A program made the translations under genes and the position numbers. A DNA stretch of 19,129 bases from JBOZRQ01 sp050789255 (GTDB lineage Bacteria; Bacillota; Sulfobacillia; Symbiobacteriales; Symbiobacteriaceae): positions 1 to 19,129 of the forward strand of contig JBOZRQ010000056.1 in the NCBI GenBank assembly GCA_050789255.1, given 5' to 3'. The notes under the pieces are model-generated. The model was not told the origin of the DNA and searched no databases. It was given only the letters and a program-made list of their open reading frames with translations. The first letter of the stretch is position 1. The number at the start of each line of letters is the position of its first letter. This document shows, piece by piece, positions 1 through 5,642 of this stretch.

Positions 1-135
1 GCCGGAGCCTGGGCCGCCGGAGCCTGGGCCGCCGGAGCCTGGGCCGCCGGAGCCTGGGCCGCCGGAGCCTGGGCCGCCGGAGCCTGGGCCGCCGGAGTCT
101 GGGCTGCCGGAGCCTGGGCCGCCGGAGCCTGGGCC
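1..135. repeat. 15-bp tandem repeat, nine units (AQAPA-coding)
   Basis: The unit GCCGGAGCCTGGGCC repeats head to tail from base 1 to 135. Eight units are identical; the one at 91-105 has two substitutions. Period 15 keeps the minus-strand frame and encodes Ala-Gln-Ala-Pro-Ala each time (Thr once). The array may continue left of the window. Confidence 0.97.
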
Positions 136-740
136 GAGGCTGGCTGGTGAGCGACCTGAGGCGCCGCCTGCGGGGCGGCAGGCTGTGGCTGTTCTTTGAC
201 CTGCGCTCCCGCCGGAGGGGGCGGCTGGGTTTGTAGTTGAGTAGCTGTGGGCCGAACCTCAGCGGGTTGTGGGGTTTCCGACTGACCCTGCGGAGGCTGA
301 GCCGCCTGGGTCTCGCCCTGTTGAACCGGCGGCAATGTAGGTGGGTTCGCCGGCGGAGCCTCCTGCCCCTGAGGGGCGGGCTGGCTTTGAGGCTGCGTGG
401 CGGCTGGCACCTGAGGCTTTGGCGGAGAGTAGGTGAGCTTCTCCGGCTGGGCCGGGCTGCTCAGCACCTTGAGGACGATCGGAGAGCGCTCCTCGCCCGG
501 CGTGGTGGGGCGTTCCCGGGGCTGCACCTGAACCTGAACCTTCTGCCCCTCCTTGAGCGGGGTCTGCAGGGTCACTTCGACCCGCACGTTTCGCCCAAGG
601 TTGAGCATGGCCTTCTCCCCGAACACGGAGACCACTTCGGCGTCCAGGATCTTGCCCGGAATGAGCATCTCGGTGAGCAGGTCGGGGGCGTATTGCGCCA
701 GAATCCGCACCGTTGTGGGACTGAGCCCGGTCGGCTGCAT
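1..740 (-). CDS. FliK-like N-terminal domain protein with Pro/Gln/Ala-rich repeat tail (C-terminus beyond window)
   Basis: An open minus-strand frame starts at ATG 740 (GGAGG six bases upstream) and runs off the left edge, giving 246 codons without a stop. Residues 1 to about 105 form a compact beta-rich module: 'PGKILDAEVVSVFGEKAMLN', then 'VRVEVTLQTPLKEGQKVQVQ', then 'PIVLKVL'. This resembles the N-terminal module of FliK-type flagellar hook-length control proteins of Clostridia. From about residue 110 the chain is low-complexity Pro/Gln/Ala sequence, ending in nine in-frame AQAPA pentapeptides encoded by the 15-bp repeat at 1-135. A long disordered middle is typical of FliK. The diagnostic C-terminal FliK domain lies outside the window, and no flagellar neighbour is visible, so the assignment is tentative. 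The coding region itself is well supported by the start, SD and frame continuity. Confidence 0.6.
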   Translation of the reverse strand, partial: MQPTGLSPTTVRILAQYAPDLLTEMLIPGKILDAEVVSVFGEKAMLNLGRNVRVEVTLQTPLKEGQKVQVQVQPRERPTTPGEERSPIVLKVLSSPAQPEKLTYSPPKPQVPAATQPQSQPAPQGQEAPPANPPTLPPVQQGETQAAQPPQGQSETPQPAEVRPTATQLQTQPPPPAGAQVKEQPQPAAPQAAPQVAHQPASAQAPAAQAPAAQTPAAQAPAAQAPAAQAPAAQAPAAQAPAAQAP

Positions 741-887
741 ACGCTCCCTCCCCTGCTTTGGTCGTTCGCCAGTCGCGACGGGTGAAAGTTTCTGCGACCG
801 GTCAGGGAAACCCTGCCTGTCCGGTAGACGGTGCCCTCCCGCCTTGGTAAACTAGGTGCTGAGTGCGATTCCGGTGGGGGGTGCGCA

Positions 888-1235
888 GTGAACCTCTTCG
901 CTTACGGCACGCTCATGGAGCGGCGCATCATGGCCAAGGTCATTGGTCGCACGCCACCGTCGCCTGTATCGGCTACGCTCCATGGGTATAGGAAGTACGA
1001 AACGACGATGGGCTACCCCATTGTGCTCCCCGAAGCCGGAGCCTCGGTCACCGGGCTGGTCTACTACAGCCTCTCCCCCGCCGACTGGGCCAGGCTGGAC
1101 GAGTACGAAAACGTAAACGACATCCCGCCTGCCTATCACCGCAAGCTGGTCACGGTGGAGGGCGCCCACGGGCGCATCAGTACCTTCGTCTACATCGGAA
1201 ACCTCAACTTCTTCCGGACGCGCATCAAAAAGTGA
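888..1235 (+). CDS. Gamma-glutamylcyclotransferase-like (AIG2/GGCT fold) protein
   Basis: This 115-residue protein begins at GTG 888, behind a GGGGGGTG purine run. I chose this start over the longer frame because the family begins with the glycine loop, here 'VNLFAYGTLM' at residues 1-10. The 'LDEYENV' segment near residue 70 carries the acidic residue that acts as catalytic base in GGCT and AIG2-like enzymes. These cyclise gamma-glutamyl amines to 5-oxoproline; the small bacterial members, such as YtfP-like proteins, mostly lack a proven substrate. The length matches the family. It is transcribed alone, divergently from the FliK-like gene, and ends in a strong terminator shared with the converging TPR1 gene. 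The fold assignment is firm; the substrate is unknown. Confidence 0.85.
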   Translation: MNLFAYGTLMERRIMAKVIGRTPPSPVSATLHGYRKYETTMGYPIVLPEAGASVTGLVYYSLSPADWARLDEYENVNDIPPAYHRKLVTVEGAHGRISTFVYIGNLNFFRTRIKK

Positions 1236-1236
1236 C

Positions 1237-1262
1237 GCCCCGCATGCACTGCGGGGCTTTTT
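1237..1262 (+). terminator. Bidirectional intrinsic terminator
   Basis: GCCCCGCA (1237-1244) pairs perfectly with TGCGGGGC (1250-1257) around a 5-nt loop, followed by TTTTT. On the minus strand a T5 tract follows after GTCAC, so the same hairpin can end both the GGCT-like gene and TPR1, whose stop codon is at 1263-1265. Confidence 0.9.
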
Positions 1263-2237
1263 CTATTCCTGCTCCATCCGTTTGACCACCCGCTCAGACA
1301 GGTAGCGGTAGATGTCGACCTTCTGCTCGTAGTAGTCTTCCTCCATCTGCCGGACCATACGAGCGCCCTTCTCATGAAGCACCCGGAAAAGGATCTCCGC
1401 GGCCTCAAACTCCAGGTCGTAGAGCTTGCCGTCGATGGCGGCGACCCGGGCCGCCAAGGCAAAGCTGAGCGCCTCGCGGGGGTTCTCCTTAGCCAGGGCG
1501 TTCTGAGCCAGGATCAGGTGCGCCCTGGCCTGCTGGAGCAGGCGGTCTTCGGCTGCTTCCAGCGCACGGAATGCCTCCTGTATGGAGGCGTCATACTGTC
1601 CCGCAGCCAGGTGGAACAGCGCCCGGTCCAGCAGATGGGTCGCCAGGAAATCCCGGTCGAGCGGGTGGGACCGGGCATAGGCGTCGCCGTCCTGCAGCAG
1701 AGGGATTGCCGCTCCTGGCTGTCCCTGGTCCAGGTAGATCCTCAGGATCGCCCGGGTGCAGTCCATCGCAGAAGCGCCGTCCCCATACCGCTCAAACCAG
1801 CCGTGCGCCTGCCAGTACCGGTCGATCGCCTCGGCCGCCGCACCGCTCCGGTAAAGGGTGCCGGCCTCCCTCTGCAGGGCCGCCCCCTCCCGGCAGCGAG
1901 CGCCTGTATAATCGTGCAGCTCAGTAGAGAACCGCTGAAAGATCGCCAGAGCTTCCTCATACCGCCGGACCTCGCACAGCGCCTGACCCAAATCCGGCAG
2001 CACAAAGCCCCGCAGATCGGCCAGTCCGCCCAGCTCGCTCAACACAACCGCCTGCTTCCCTGCATCCACAGCGCCGAAGTAATCGGCCAGCTCCAACTGG
2101 CTCCGGCAGATCGCCCCGTAAATCCGAGCAAGCTCTTCCGTCCCATGCCCGCCCTCCGCCAGCAGCTGGACGGCCTCTTCAAGGCACCGCTTGTAGTCCC
2201 CCGAATCGAGCAACCGGGTAAGTTCGCTCACCAGCAA
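1263..2237 (-). CDS. TPR1: Rap-like tetratricopeptide receptor-type protein without a cognate peptide gene
   Basis: This 324-residue all-helical protein is the first of four paralogs. I place its start at TTG 2237, nine bases after AGGAGG, because this aligns the N-terminus ('LLDSGDYKRC') with TPR2 ('LMENGEYEKC') and gives a family-consistent length. The longer frame to 2399 adds 54 residues that no paralog has. Shared marks are the 'YFGAVDAGKQA' segment near residue 50 and the C-terminal 'LAARVAAIDGKLYDLE', matching TPR2 to TPR4. No HTH domain is seen, so it resembles Rap-type rather than PlcR/Rgg-type RRNPP proteins. No small peptide gene follows; the stop touches the terminator. The function is inferred to be a peptide-responsive or protein-binding scaffold, and no partner can be named from sequence. 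Confidence 0.8.
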   Translation of the reverse strand: MLVSELTRLLDSGDYKRCLEEAVQLLAEGGHGTEELARIYGAICRSQLELADYFGAVDAGKQAVVLSELGGLADLRGFVLPDLGQALCEVRRYEEALAIFQRFSTELHDYTGARCREGAALQREAGTLYRSGAAAEAIDRYWQAHGWFERYGDGASAMDCTRAILRIYLDQGQPGAAIPLLQDGDAYARSHPLDRDFLATHLLDRALFHLAAGQYDASIQEAFRALEAAEDRLLQQARAHLILAQNALAKENPREALSFALAARVAAIDGKLYDLEFEAAEILFRVLHEKGARMVRQMEEDYYEQKVDIYRYLSERVVKRMEQE

Positions 2238-2600
2238 AATCAGCGTCCTCCTATGCCTGGGCGATTCCCCGCGCAGGCGGGGCGCTCTGCAAACCTGGAT
2301 CTCGTGGCACTGGTTGCACCAGCTTTGGGCATTGGCATGATGTGACTGAGTTGCCTCCGGGATAGTGTGTCCCATCGGACGAAGTGTTTTTTCTGCCAAT
2401 TCCCGGCATTCCGTGAAACCTCAGAACCATTTCCCGGTAAGAAAAAACACCCGACCAGCGCCTGTTCGAGCGCTGAACCGGGAGTTTGTGCTGCAGATAT
2501 GCTGTGACGGGGGGTCACCCTGTTGGGTGGCGAAAAGTATAATGGCTAACCGAATAATACCATATCAATTGACATATGTCGACATCGGAGAAACAGAAAA
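2238..2600 (-). other. TPR1 upstream region (no gene seen)
   Basis: No convincing gene lies here. The region holds a perfect 6-bp GC hairpin just upstream of the TPR1 SD (CCCCGC 2267-2272 with GCGGGG 2277-2282), which lacks a U-tract. It also holds a weak ECF-like promoter (GGAATT, 16 nt, CGTC on the minus strand, 2378-2403), the palindrome GACATATGTC at 2571-2580, and an AT-rich stretch at 2535-2580 that could carry a housekeeping promoter. Confidence 0.5.
2571..2580. promoter_or_regulatory. Perfect 10-bp palindrome, possible operator
   Basis: GACATATGTC is self-complementary and lies in the AT-rich region upstream of TPR1, next to the TPR2 terminator. The adjoining CATATCAATTG makes a second, imperfect inverted repeat. 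A regulator-binding role is only inferred from position. Confidence 0.3.
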
Positions 2601-2628
2601 GACCCGCCGGTGGTGACGCCGGCGGGTC
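2590..2628 (-). terminator. Terminator of TPR2
   Basis: A perfect 10-bp stem, GACCCGCCGG (2601-2610) with CCGGCGGGTC (2619-2628), has an 8-nt loop. On the minus strand it is followed by TTTTCTGTTT. It lies 12 bases after the TPR2 stop, leaving no room for a peptide gene. Confidence 0.92.
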
Positions 2629-2640
2629 GGTGTTGCACGG

Positions 2641-3624
2641 TTAGTTATCTCGGCGCAACAGGGAAGAGGAGAAATACTGCCCCAAGTCGATGCCCATGGC
2701 CTGGTACTCTTCGTCCAGTTCCCGAACCACGCTTTCGCCCTGCTGCCGAATCACTTCGGCCATGGCCTGCGAGGCGATGAACTCGAGCTCGTAGTGGCGG
2801 CCCTGGAGGGCGGCAACCCGGGCCGCCAGAGCGTAGCCCAGGGCCTGCTTGTGGTCGCCGACAATCTTGGTGCAGCGGTGCAGAATCATGTGGGAGTGGA
2901 AGGTGAGCCAGAAGTCATCCCGGCGGGCCTCGGTCACCTGCATGGCGCAGACCATCGCCCGGCCGAGGCGGCCCTGGTGCAGATAGTACCCAGCTCGGTC
3001 AAGAAGGTGGGCGGCCTTGTAATAGGTGTCGCCCGGGTACTTCCTGGCGATCGACTTCTCGAACTTGAGGAGGTCCGCCGCCGGCTCAAGAGAGGTGAGG
3101 GGATCCTTCTCATGCATCTGCAGATAGGTATTGATCATATCGGAAGCGGTTGTAAAGGAGCTATGATCAATACCGTTCTTTTCGAACCATACCCGAGCCC
3201 GGTTGAGGGCTTCGAGGGCCTTGTCGGACTCCAGCTTGCGCTGGTGTGTGACGCCGATGTGCTTCCAAATAGCGCCTTCCAGCCGGCGGGCGGTGTTGTA
3301 CTTCATGATGTGCTCAAAGTAGCTGTAGAAGGTGTGAAGGGCCTGGTCGTACTGGCGAACAGCAGCGTATGCGGTGCCAAGGGAGAGCAGCGTCCGCCCG
3401 AAGGTGTCCCAGTCGGCTACGTCCCGGGCGAGCTTGGCGGCCAGCATGCCCGAAGGGATCGCACCGTAGGGGTCCTGCAGACCGACCCGACAGCGGCAGA
3501 TCACCATGTTGATCTGGGCCAACTGGGCAATGGTCCACCCACCTTTGAGGATCTGCTGTTCCGACTGACGGAGACACTTTTCATATTCGCCGTTCTCCAT
3601 CAGCTCGAGAAGTACATCTAGCAC
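2641..3624 (-). CDS. TPR2: Rap-like tetratricopeptide protein without a cognate peptide gene
   Basis: This 327-residue paralog starts at GTG 3624, eight bases after GGAGG. The overlapping ATG three codons into another frame is not used. Its helical repeats carry the family marks: 'LMENGEYEKCL' near residue 8, 'YGAIPSGMLAAKLARD' and 'DWDTFG' near residues 55-77, and C-terminal 'LAARVAALQGRHYELE'. The tail is charged ('VVRELDEEYQAMG'), much like TPR1's, so TPR1 and TPR2 appear to be the closer pair. There is no DNA-binding domain and no membrane segment, so it should be cytoplasmic. It has its own terminator immediately downstream and two candidate promoters upstream. The role is inferred only from family architecture and the peptide-linked paralogs TPR3 and TPR4. 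Confidence 0.85.
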   Translation of the reverse strand: MLDVLLELMENGEYEKCLRQSEQQILKGGWTIAQLAQINMVICRCRVGLQDPYGAIPSGMLAAKLARDVADWDTFGRTLLSLGTAYAAVRQYDQALHTFYSYFEHIMKYNTARRLEGAIWKHIGVTHQRKLESDKALEALNRARVWFEKNGIDHSSFTTASDMINTYLQMHEKDPLTSLEPAADLLKFEKSIARKYPGDTYYKAAHLLDRAGYYLHQGRLGRAMVCAMQVTEARRDDFWLTFHSHMILHRCTKIVGDHKQALGYALAARVAALQGRHYELEFIASQAMAEVIRQQGESVVRELDEEYQAMGIDLGQYFSSSLLRRDN

Positions 3625-3707
3625 CTAACTGGCCTCCCATAAACCGTTTAGGCAACGGATTGTTTCATGGATAAGCATCATCTGTGGACTATTCTAACAT
3701 GTCCAGT

Positions 3708-3737
3708 TTTATATGAAAAGGATTTTTTACGTTTCAA
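3708..3737 (-). promoter_or_regulatory. Candidate housekeeping promoter of TPR2
   Basis: On the minus strand TTGAAA (3737-3732) and TATAAA (3713-3708) are separated by 18 bases in AT-rich DNA. The -10 lies about 85 bases before the GTG start. The match to a sigma-A promoter is good, but the region is AT-rich, so chance matches are likely. Confidence 0.45.
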
Positions 3738-3795
3738 CCATTCATACTCATCTTTTCCTTTTTTCTGGTAGCGAATTGTTTGTTTCACTCTCTAG

Positions 3796-3821
3796 TACGA
3801 GAGTCGGTTGGTTTAGGTTCG
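3796..3821 (-). promoter_or_regulatory. ECF-sigma-like promoter element upstream of TPR2 (CGAACC-N16-CGTA)
   Basis: On the minus strand CGAACC (3821-3816) is followed after exactly 16 bases by CGTA (3799-3796). This is the layout of sigma-W/ECF promoters. The same element with the same spacing lies upstream of TPR3 and TPR4. The flanking TTTTCTCCAA is shared with the TPR4 upstream region. An inverted repeat ACTCTC/GAGAGT (3787-3804) overlaps the -10 part. Confidence 0.5.
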
Positions 3822-3852
3822 AAGTTTGGAGAAAAACTTTTTGCTTGGAATG

Positions 3853-3878
3853 AAAAAAACCCCCGTCCCTCGGGCGGG
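3853..3878 (-). terminator. Terminator of the TPR3-peptide 1 operon
   Basis: On the minus strand CCCGCCC and GGACGGG pair with one A-C mismatch around a 3-nt loop, followed by GG and seven T residues (3859-3853). It lies about 80 bases after the peptide 1 stop. Confidence 0.8.
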
Positions 3879-3959
3879 AGTTGCTACAGCGGGGCTGCGT
3901 CCGTTGTCTGAATGCAACGCGGGACGCGCGCGAAACCCCTAAGGGTTCCGCTGCGAGTC

Positions 3960-4076
3960 CTAGCAAGGATTCGTCGTAGTTGCCGGCTGGCACCCACCAA
4001 CCAGCTGAATTGGGCCGATACTGGTCGCCAGCAGTGCAATGAACAGCGCTACCAGGAGCTTCGACTTGGTCGTCAT
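3960..4076 (-). CDS. Peptide 1: 38-aa exported, Phr-like signalling peptide precursor
   Basis: A 38-codon gene begins at ATG 4076 behind a consensus AGGAGG (spacing 8) and ends in TAG, 49 bases after the TPR3 stop. The product has a basic N-terminus (MTTKSK), a hydrophobic core (LLVALFIALLATSIG) and 'PIQLVGGC', then the tail 'QPATTTNPC'. The architecture is a Sec signal or lipoprotein-type signal (VGG|C) followed by a 9-residue tail. It aligns with peptide 2: QL[VT]G[GA]C and TTTxPC are conserved, as is the DNA around the stop (the plus strand reads CGAGTC, C or T, then TAGCAAGG). Rap/Phr and similar systems encode such small exported precursors directly downstream of the TPR receptor. Two candidate mature signals exist: the Cys-bounded tail (CX8C) or the signal-peptide end before the Cys, as in enterococcal pheromones. 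The function is inferred. Confidence 0.82.
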   Translation of the reverse strand: MTTKSKLLVALFIALLATSIGPIQLVGGCQPATTTNPC

Positions 4077-4125
4077 CGCAGGTACCTCCTCATAATGCTG
4101 CTTTGTTATCGCCTAAAAACCCAAC

Positions 4126-5079
4126 CTATCGGCCGGGAAAATAGGTAGCCGCGTAGAGCAAATCGGTGATGTATTTCTGGTCCAAATCCCTTAGGGCGGC
4201 CGGGTCAGCCTTGGTGATCATGTACATGAGATCGCCCGCCTCCGATTCGAGGTCGTAGCGATGACATGACATGGCGCACACTCGTGCTGCCAGTGAGTGC
4301 CCCATTGCCTCTTTGTGAAGACTGCCGCGGTGGGCAATTCGGGCCAGGACCATGTGAAAGTGGAACCGCTGATGCGGGGCCTTGGCTGCCACGCGCACGC
4401 CTCGGGATGCTATTGCCTCGGCCCGAGCAAGGCGGTTCGTGAGCAGTGCAAACTCCGCTCTCAATAGCAGGTGCCATAGCCAACTGTTCCGCCACTCCGC
4501 CGCTTCGGGGTTCTTCCTGAGGAAGGATGCAGACTGAGCCAGCAGGTGTGGAATGGCGTTGAACTCGCGAGTCTTCAAATACAGATAGATTAACCCTTGG
4601 CGAACGCCGTGTTCCTTCCGACCGTCGCGTAATTGTTTCGCTGCTTCTAACGACCTACGGTAAGCCTGCTTTGCGGCCGGTATGTCGTTTAACGCCATAT
4701 GGGCGAAGCCAAGGTTGTACCAGACGACCGTTTCGTACTCCCTCGCTGTGTTATACTCCTGGAATTTTCCCAAGAAGGCCAGGCACATGGTTAAGGCCTC
4801 TTCGGGCTGCCTCAAGAATAGGTGGGCGGCGCCCGTCAAGAAGTTCGCTTTTCCGTAGTAATCCCACAGCTCCAGGTCGAAGGAGAGCCTGATCGCAAGT
4901 TCACCGGAGACGACTGCTCCGTGGTACTCGCCCAACTCCAGCCTGGACGAGGCCATGGCGCAGTTAATGCGCAGGATCTCCTCCAACGAGTTTTCCTGGC
5001 GAAGAAGGAGATGCTCGGCGAACTCTAGCGCTTTCGCATATTGCCCCTCGGTTACGAGCTGTTCCAGATACTCGATCAT
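4126..5079 (-). CDS. TPR3: Rap-like tetratricopeptide receptor candidate paired with peptide 1
   Basis: This 317-residue protein is placed from ATG 5079 (AGGCGG seven bases upstream). The GTG two codons earlier lies too close to that SD. Helical repeat segments are visible around residues 75-105 and 118-150 ('YNLGFAHMALNDIPAAKQAY') and 205-260. The paralog marks are 'GEYHGAVVSGELAIRLS' (50-66), 'RAEFALLTNRLARA' (207-220) and 'HSLAARVCAMSCHRYDLE' (261-278). There is no HTH, TM segment or signal, so it is probably a cytoplasmic peptide sensor acting by protein contact, as Rap proteins do. It is co-transcribed with peptide 1 and ends at their common terminator. TPR3 and TPR4 are closer to each other than to TPR1 and TPR2. 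The output target is not encoded nearby. Confidence 0.87.
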   Translation of the reverse strand: MIEYLEQLVTEGQYAKALEFAEHLLLRQENSLEEILRINCAMASSRLELGEYHGAVVSGELAIRLSFDLELWDYYGKANFLTGAAHLFLRQPEEALTMCLAFLGKFQEYNTAREYETVVWYNLGFAHMALNDIPAAKQAYRRSLEAAKQLRDGRKEHGVRQGLIYLYLKTREFNAIPHLLAQSASFLRKNPEAAEWRNSWLWHLLLRAEFALLTNRLARAEAIASRGVRVAAKAPHQRFHFHMVLARIAHRGSLHKEAMGHSLAARVCAMSCHRYDLESEAGDLMYMITKADPAALRDLDQKYITDLLYAATYFPGR

Positions 5080-5320
5080 TGCCACACCGCCTATTCGACC
5101 TCTATGCCCGAAATATTGACTGAGTTATTTTAACCTTTGACTATATGGTAGCACACTAGTTTAGAATTCCGCAAGACTTTAGTCGAATATTTACAAGTTG
5201 CAACAAAACATACAGTCTCTGTGCAACTCCCGTGACACATGCGATGTTTCATTCTAGTAACTTCTACGCTGAAGCGGTCCTCTAGGTTCGATAGGTTCGA
5301 AGAAAAAATGTCCGAGAGAC
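5080..5320 (-). other. AT-rich upstream region of TPR3
   Basis: About 240 bases without a gene between TPR3 and the peptide 2 terminator. It contains the ECF-like element at 5265-5290 plus a second, directly repeated AGGTTCGA at 5293-5300. I saw no convincing sigma-A promoter. The minus-strand frame that crosses this region also crosses the terminator and has no SD or family resemblance. Confidence 0.5.
5265..5290 (-). promoter_or_regulatory. ECF-sigma-like promoter element upstream of TPR3 (CGAACC-N16-CGTA)
   Basis: On the minus strand CGAACC (5290-5285) is followed after 16 bases by CGTA (5268-5265), identical in both boxes and spacing to the TPR2 element. A second CGAACC box (5299-5294) lies nine bases upstream as a direct repeat. 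Downstream sequence ACTAGA...TGAAAC is also shared with the TPR2 upstream region, so common descent contributes to the match. Confidence 0.5.
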
Positions 5321-5346
5321 TAAAATAACCGACCGTTCCTGGTCGG
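5321..5346 (-). terminator. Terminator of the TPR4-peptide 2 operon
   Basis: On the minus strand CCGACC and GGTCGG form a perfect 6-bp stem around AGGAAC (5346-5329), followed by TTATTTTA. It is the first U-tract hairpin downstream of peptide 2, about 150 bases after its stop. Confidence 0.7.
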
Positions 5347-5494
5347 CTGGTGGCAGTTCTGATACAGTTTTGGGTTAGTATTGTTTTCCGTTTTATGGAT
5401 GCACCATCAAGGCCGAGAAGCTTATTCCTCAGCGGGCGGGGTGGGCTTTTCACCTCTATCCCCGCAGCAAATTTTTATCTCCCTGTCCCGAGTC

Positions 5495-5608
5495 TTAGCA
5501 AGGCGCAGTCGTCGTGCTTTCACACGCACCGGTCAGTTGAGGAGCGATAACGGCAATCGCCAGAGACATCGCGATAAGGATCACTACCCGCTTCGACACT
5601 TCACGCAT
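5495..5608 (-). CDS. Peptide 2: 37-aa exported, Phr-like signalling peptide precursor
   Basis: A 37-codon gene begins at ATG 5608 behind GGGGGTGAG and ends in TAA, 34 bases after the TPR4 stop. The product has a charged N-terminus (MREVSKR), a hydrophobic core (VVILIAMSLAIAVIA) and 'PQLTGAC', then the tail 'ESTTTAPC'. It matches peptide 1 in length, order of parts, QLxGxC and TTTxPC, although the N-terminal halves differ. An in-frame GTG six codons upstream could extend it slightly. A lipobox (TGA|C) is possible but weaker than in peptide 1. The gene stays inside the TPR4 operon before the terminator, so receptor candidate and peptide would be made together. Proposed role: secreted precursor of the signal read by TPR4. 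This is inference from architecture and synteny. Confidence 0.8.
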   Translation of the reverse strand: MREVSKRVVILIAMSLAIAVIAPQLTGACESTTTAPC

Positions 5609-5642
5609 TTTCTCACCCCCTCTCACCTTCCTTTTGGGGGAA

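Noticed and set aside
1..135. Short regular repeat at the left edge as a CRISPR array
   Set aside because: Units are 15 bp with no spacers and keep an open coding frame.
2238..2399. 54-residue N-terminal extension of TPR1 including Cys pairs
   Set aside because: No paralog has it, and an AGGAGG-TTG start aligns with the family N-terminus.
2238..2640. A decayed micropeptide gene for TPR1 or TPR2
   Set aside because: I searched the minus strand by eye for a short frame with SD, hydrophobic core and PC-stop ending and found none.
3748..4148. Two 78-81-codon frames overlapping peptide 1
   Set aside because: One crosses the peptide 1 terminator and the other is antisense to the peptide gene; neither has an SD as good as the AGGAGG of peptide 1.
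5130..5453. 107-codon minus-strand frame between TPR3 and peptide 2
   Set aside because: It crosses the peptide 2 terminator, has no SD and has random-looking composition.
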